From positions 1 through 8,459 of the forward strand of contig QHYA01000107.1 of the NCBI GenBank assembly GCA_003223995.1: DNA of 8,459 bases, given 5' to 3'. The DNA comes from Acidobacteriota bacterium. GTDB taxonomy: Bacteria; Acidobacteriota; Polarisedimenticolia; QHYA01. Positions 6,583 through 8,459 of this stretch are shown here, one piece after another; the stretch's first letter is position 1; each line of letters opens with the position of its first letter. The notes beneath the pieces are model-generated. The model ran no database searches and had not been told where the DNA came from. It saw nothing but the letters and a program-made list of their open reading frames with translations. The position numbers and the translations under genes were made by a program.

Positions 6583-6641
6583 GCATCCTGTGCCATTTCC
6601 CCCTCGGCCTGGATTCGCAACAACTATGGAGGATCGTCGAG

Positions 6642-7514
6642 ATGGAAACGCATCCGCCGCAGGCGCGGCGAGCCAAGAAACTCCTGTTGGTCGCCGTGGC
6701 CGCCCTGTGGGCCCTGCCGTCCCAAGCATCGGGAGACATCAACGGATTCCTGCGGGAGAAGAGGCACGGCGACGTGGCCTTCTCCTTCAGCGACGAGAGC
6801 TTCGACCGGTTCTGGTTGGGCAGCACGAAGGTGGACGTTCCGAACGGCGGCGACTTCAAGACGCGAAGCCTCTCGCTCTGGGTCGCGTACGGGATCACCG
6901 ACAACCTCACCGTCACCGCCGACCTTCCTTACGTGGACGCGGAATCGAACAAGACCTTCGACCCCAACAAGGACCTGGAGAACGAACACCTCCAGGACCT
7001 GACAATCCTGGGGAAGTACCGCTTCGCATCTATCGGGTCCACGGGCGGGGCGAAGCACGAATTCCTCGGCGGTTTCGGTATCCGGACGATCGCCTCCAAC
7101 TATGACGTGCCTGGGCCCGTAGATATCGGCGACGGCACGGCTGACTGGCTCTTCCGCTTCGTGTACCAGCTCACATACAAACGCTTCTACTTCTCGCAGC
7201 AGGCCGGATTCGACCTGCGCAGCGGCGCGGCGCCCAACGGCTTCCCCTTCTATACTGAGGCCGGGTGGACCCAGGGGCCGGCCACCTACTCCGCCCTTTA
7301 CTCCCGCCTGGACGCAAGGGGCGGCACCGACATCGGCGCTCCCAACTTCTTGACCTTCCCCGGCAACAAGAAGGAGTACCAGCGGCTCGGCGGGAAGGCT
7401 TTCGTCCGCCTGACCGATGTCATCGGTGTGTCGGGCATGGCCTACACAACACTCACTGGCCGGAACGTGGGAGATTCGAGCGGGTTTTCCGTGGGGATCG
7501 ATTTCCGGTATTGA
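6642..7514 (+). CDS. Outer-membrane beta-barrel protein (phenol-degradation MetA-like / transporter family)
   Basis: The product has 290 residues. ATG 6642 is preceded by GGAGG (6628-6632) at nine bases, and starts a signal peptide: METHPPQARRAKK, then LLLVAVAALWALPSQASG with cleavage after about residue 30. The mature protein consists of alternating amphipathic strands, with LWVAYGITDNLTVTADLPYV as the clearest motif; this is typical of the Pfam 'putative MetA-pathway of phenol degradation' barrels. It ends in FSVGIDFRY, the terminal aromatic residue expected for BAM-dependent outer-membrane insertion. These barrels are generally assumed to move small hydrophobic substrates, but the substrate here cannot be told. 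The frame is open upstream to 6429, but that stretch is Pro/Ser-rich, lacks a ribosome-binding site and holds the leader repeats, so I exclude it. It precedes the haloperoxidase-like gene by 56 bases, so the two are probably co-transcribed. Confidence 0.85.
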   Translation: METHPPQARRAKKLLLVAVAALWALPSQASGDINGFLREKRHGDVAFSFSDESFDRFWLGSTKVDVPNGGDFKTRSLSLWVAYGITDNLTVTADLPYVDAESNKTFDPNKDLENEHLQDLTILGKYRFASIGSTGGAKHEFLGGFGIRTIASNYDVPGPVDIGDGTADWLFRFVYQLTYKRFYFSQQAGFDLRSGAAPNGFPFYTEAGWTQGPATYSALYSRLDARGGTDIGAPNFLTFPGNKKEYQRLGGKAFVRLTDVIGVSGMAYTTLTGRNVGDSSGFSVGIDFRY

Positions 7515-7570
7515 TCGCGCTTCACCAGGAGAACGACGAGACAAAGCCAGGTAGAAAGGCACCTGAACCA

Positions 7571-8459
7571 ATGAACCACAACCTGATGCAAACCAAGATC
7601 GGATGCTGGAACAAGAGCCGTCTGATGTCCGCCCTCGCCGCCGCGCTGCTCCTGGCGGGGGCGCTGGCGGCCCCGAACGCCTTCGCGGGAGGGAAGAGCG
7701 CCGGAGCGCCCGGCAAGTGGCTCGGCAATTCCGTCACCGCCGACGAATCCGGCTCGGAGGTCGCCTCGACATGGCTCGACCTGCTGTACGACCTGATCAA
7801 GGCGGAGAAGCTCTCCCCGCCTATCGCCTCGCGGATCTACGGGATAGCGGGCGTGACCCTCTACGAGTCGGTCGTGCCCGGCATGCCGGACCACCGCTCA
7901 CTGGCGGGCCAGCTCAACGGCCTCGCCACGCTCCCACAGACGGAGCTCAAGAAGAAGTATCACTGGCCGACGGCGGCGAACAGCGCAATTGCCGCCATCG
8001 CCAGGAACCTCTTGCCAGCGGCCTCGGAGACGTCGTTGGACGCGATCGACGCCCTCGAGCAGCACTTTGCTCGGCAGTTCCAGGGACAGGCCAGCGTCCC
8101 CCGGCCCGTCTATGACCGCTCGGTCGCCTGGGGTCGGAACGTCGCAGCGGCTGTTGCGGCTTGGGCTTCTGGCGACGGCTATTCGATTCTGAACAATTGC
8201 TCCTTCACGCCACCGGCCGGCCCCGGGCTCTGGGTGCCCACGCCGCCCGCACTCGCCCCTCCCCTCCAGCCTTGCTGGGGGCAATTGCGTCCTTTCGTTC
8301 TGACCTCCGGAGCCGAGTGCGCGCCCGATCCACCGCCCGCCTATTCGGAGGATCCGTCCTCTCAGTTCTATGCCCTTGGCAAGGAGGTCTACGACACGGG
8401 GAAGAACCTCACGCCCGAGCAGATCACGATCGCCCGGTACTGGGCCGACGGTCCCGGCG
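7571..8459 (+). CDS. Vanadium-dependent haloperoxidase-like secreted protein, N-terminal half, cut by window end
   Basis: The frame is open from ATG 7571 to the window end, giving 296 residues without a stop. The start yields a basic region (KIGCWNKSRL) and a hydrophobic signal core MSALAAALLLAGALAAPNAFA (in part). AAAGG (7555-7559) is a modestly spaced ribosome-binding site. Matches to the bacterial vanadium haloperoxidase/PAP2 superfamily are the helical SPPIASRIYGIAGVTLYESV (82-101), the loop PGLWVPTPPALAPPLQPCWG (218-237) with PFVL (241-244), and VYDTGKNLTPEQITIARYWA (273-292). These enzymes use vanadate and peroxide to oxidise halides, and relatives are acid phosphatases. The catalytic Lys, Arg, Ser-Gly-His and His residues lie in the C-terminal half, beyond this window, so activity cannot be judged. 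Cysteines at 210, 235 and 250 could form disulfides after export. Confidence 0.75.
   Translation, partial: MNHNLMQTKIGCWNKSRLMSALAAALLLAGALAAPNAFAGGKSAGAPGKWLGNSVTADESGSEVASTWLDLLYDLIKAEKLSPPIASRIYGIAGVTLYESVVPGMPDHRSLAGQLNGLATLPQTELKKKYHWPTAANSAIAAIARNLLPAASETSLDAIDALEQHFARQFQGQASVPRPVYDRSVAWGRNVAAAVAAWASGDGYSILNNCSFTPPAGPGLWVPTPPALAPPLQPCWGQLRPFVLTSGAECAPDPPPAYSEDPSSQFYALGKEVYDTGKNLTPEQITIARYWADGPG

Noticed and set aside
6429..6641. Longer start for the beta-barrel protein
   Set aside because: It would put a Pro/Ser-rich tail ahead of an obvious signal peptide; ATG 6642 has GGAGG at nine bases, whereas the upstream start has none.

Overview
The window is GC-rich, densely coding DNA, apparently from a Gram-negative bacterium. 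Evidence for a Gram-negative envelope is an outer-membrane beta-barrel protein with a terminal aromatic residue, several Sec-type signal peptides, and a CreD-family inner-membrane protein. A secreted protein combining Cys-rich repeats, a MopE-like Asp/Gly loop and an Fn3-like tail is a style I associate with Acidobacteriota (Polarisedimenticolia/Thermoanaerobaculia type) and Myxococcota. That placement is recollection and of low confidence. I see no phage, transposase, CRISPR array, tRNA or rRNA.

Layout. Positions 1-959 (minus strand) hold a membrane-anchored SGNH/GDSL hydrolase that runs off the left edge just after its catalytic Asp-x-x-His. A divergent intergenic region of about 300 bases follows. 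Then comes a plus-strand CreD-family protein (1265-2428) whose body is excellent but whose first transmembrane helix is missing, and whose only good ribosome-binding site/ATG pair (ATG 1216) lies in the wrong frame. A sigma70-like promoter and an imperfect palindrome (2457-2502) precede a large secreted multidomain protein (2533-4764). After a 208-base gap with hairpins there is a two-gene unit: an unrecognised basic 98-residue protein (4973-5269), and a signal-peptide protein (5292-6356) of a conserved family often mislabelled 'septum formation inhibitor Maf'. A 285-base non-coding leader rich in inverted repeats precedes an outer-membrane beta-barrel gene (6642-7514). That gene is followed 56 bases later by the N-terminal half of a vanadium-dependent-haloperoxidase-like secreted protein (7571 to the window end, incomplete).

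Functional picture. Almost every gene encodes an envelope or secreted product, and all but the first read rightwards. The 98-residue gene and its downstream partner look co-transcribed (22-base gap), as do the beta-barrel and the haloperoxidase. No classical metabolic pathway is visible. The most unusual items are the 5'-defective creD, the orphan 98-residue protein with a hairpin over its ribosome-binding site, the structured leader before the porin gene, and the porin/haloperoxidase pair.
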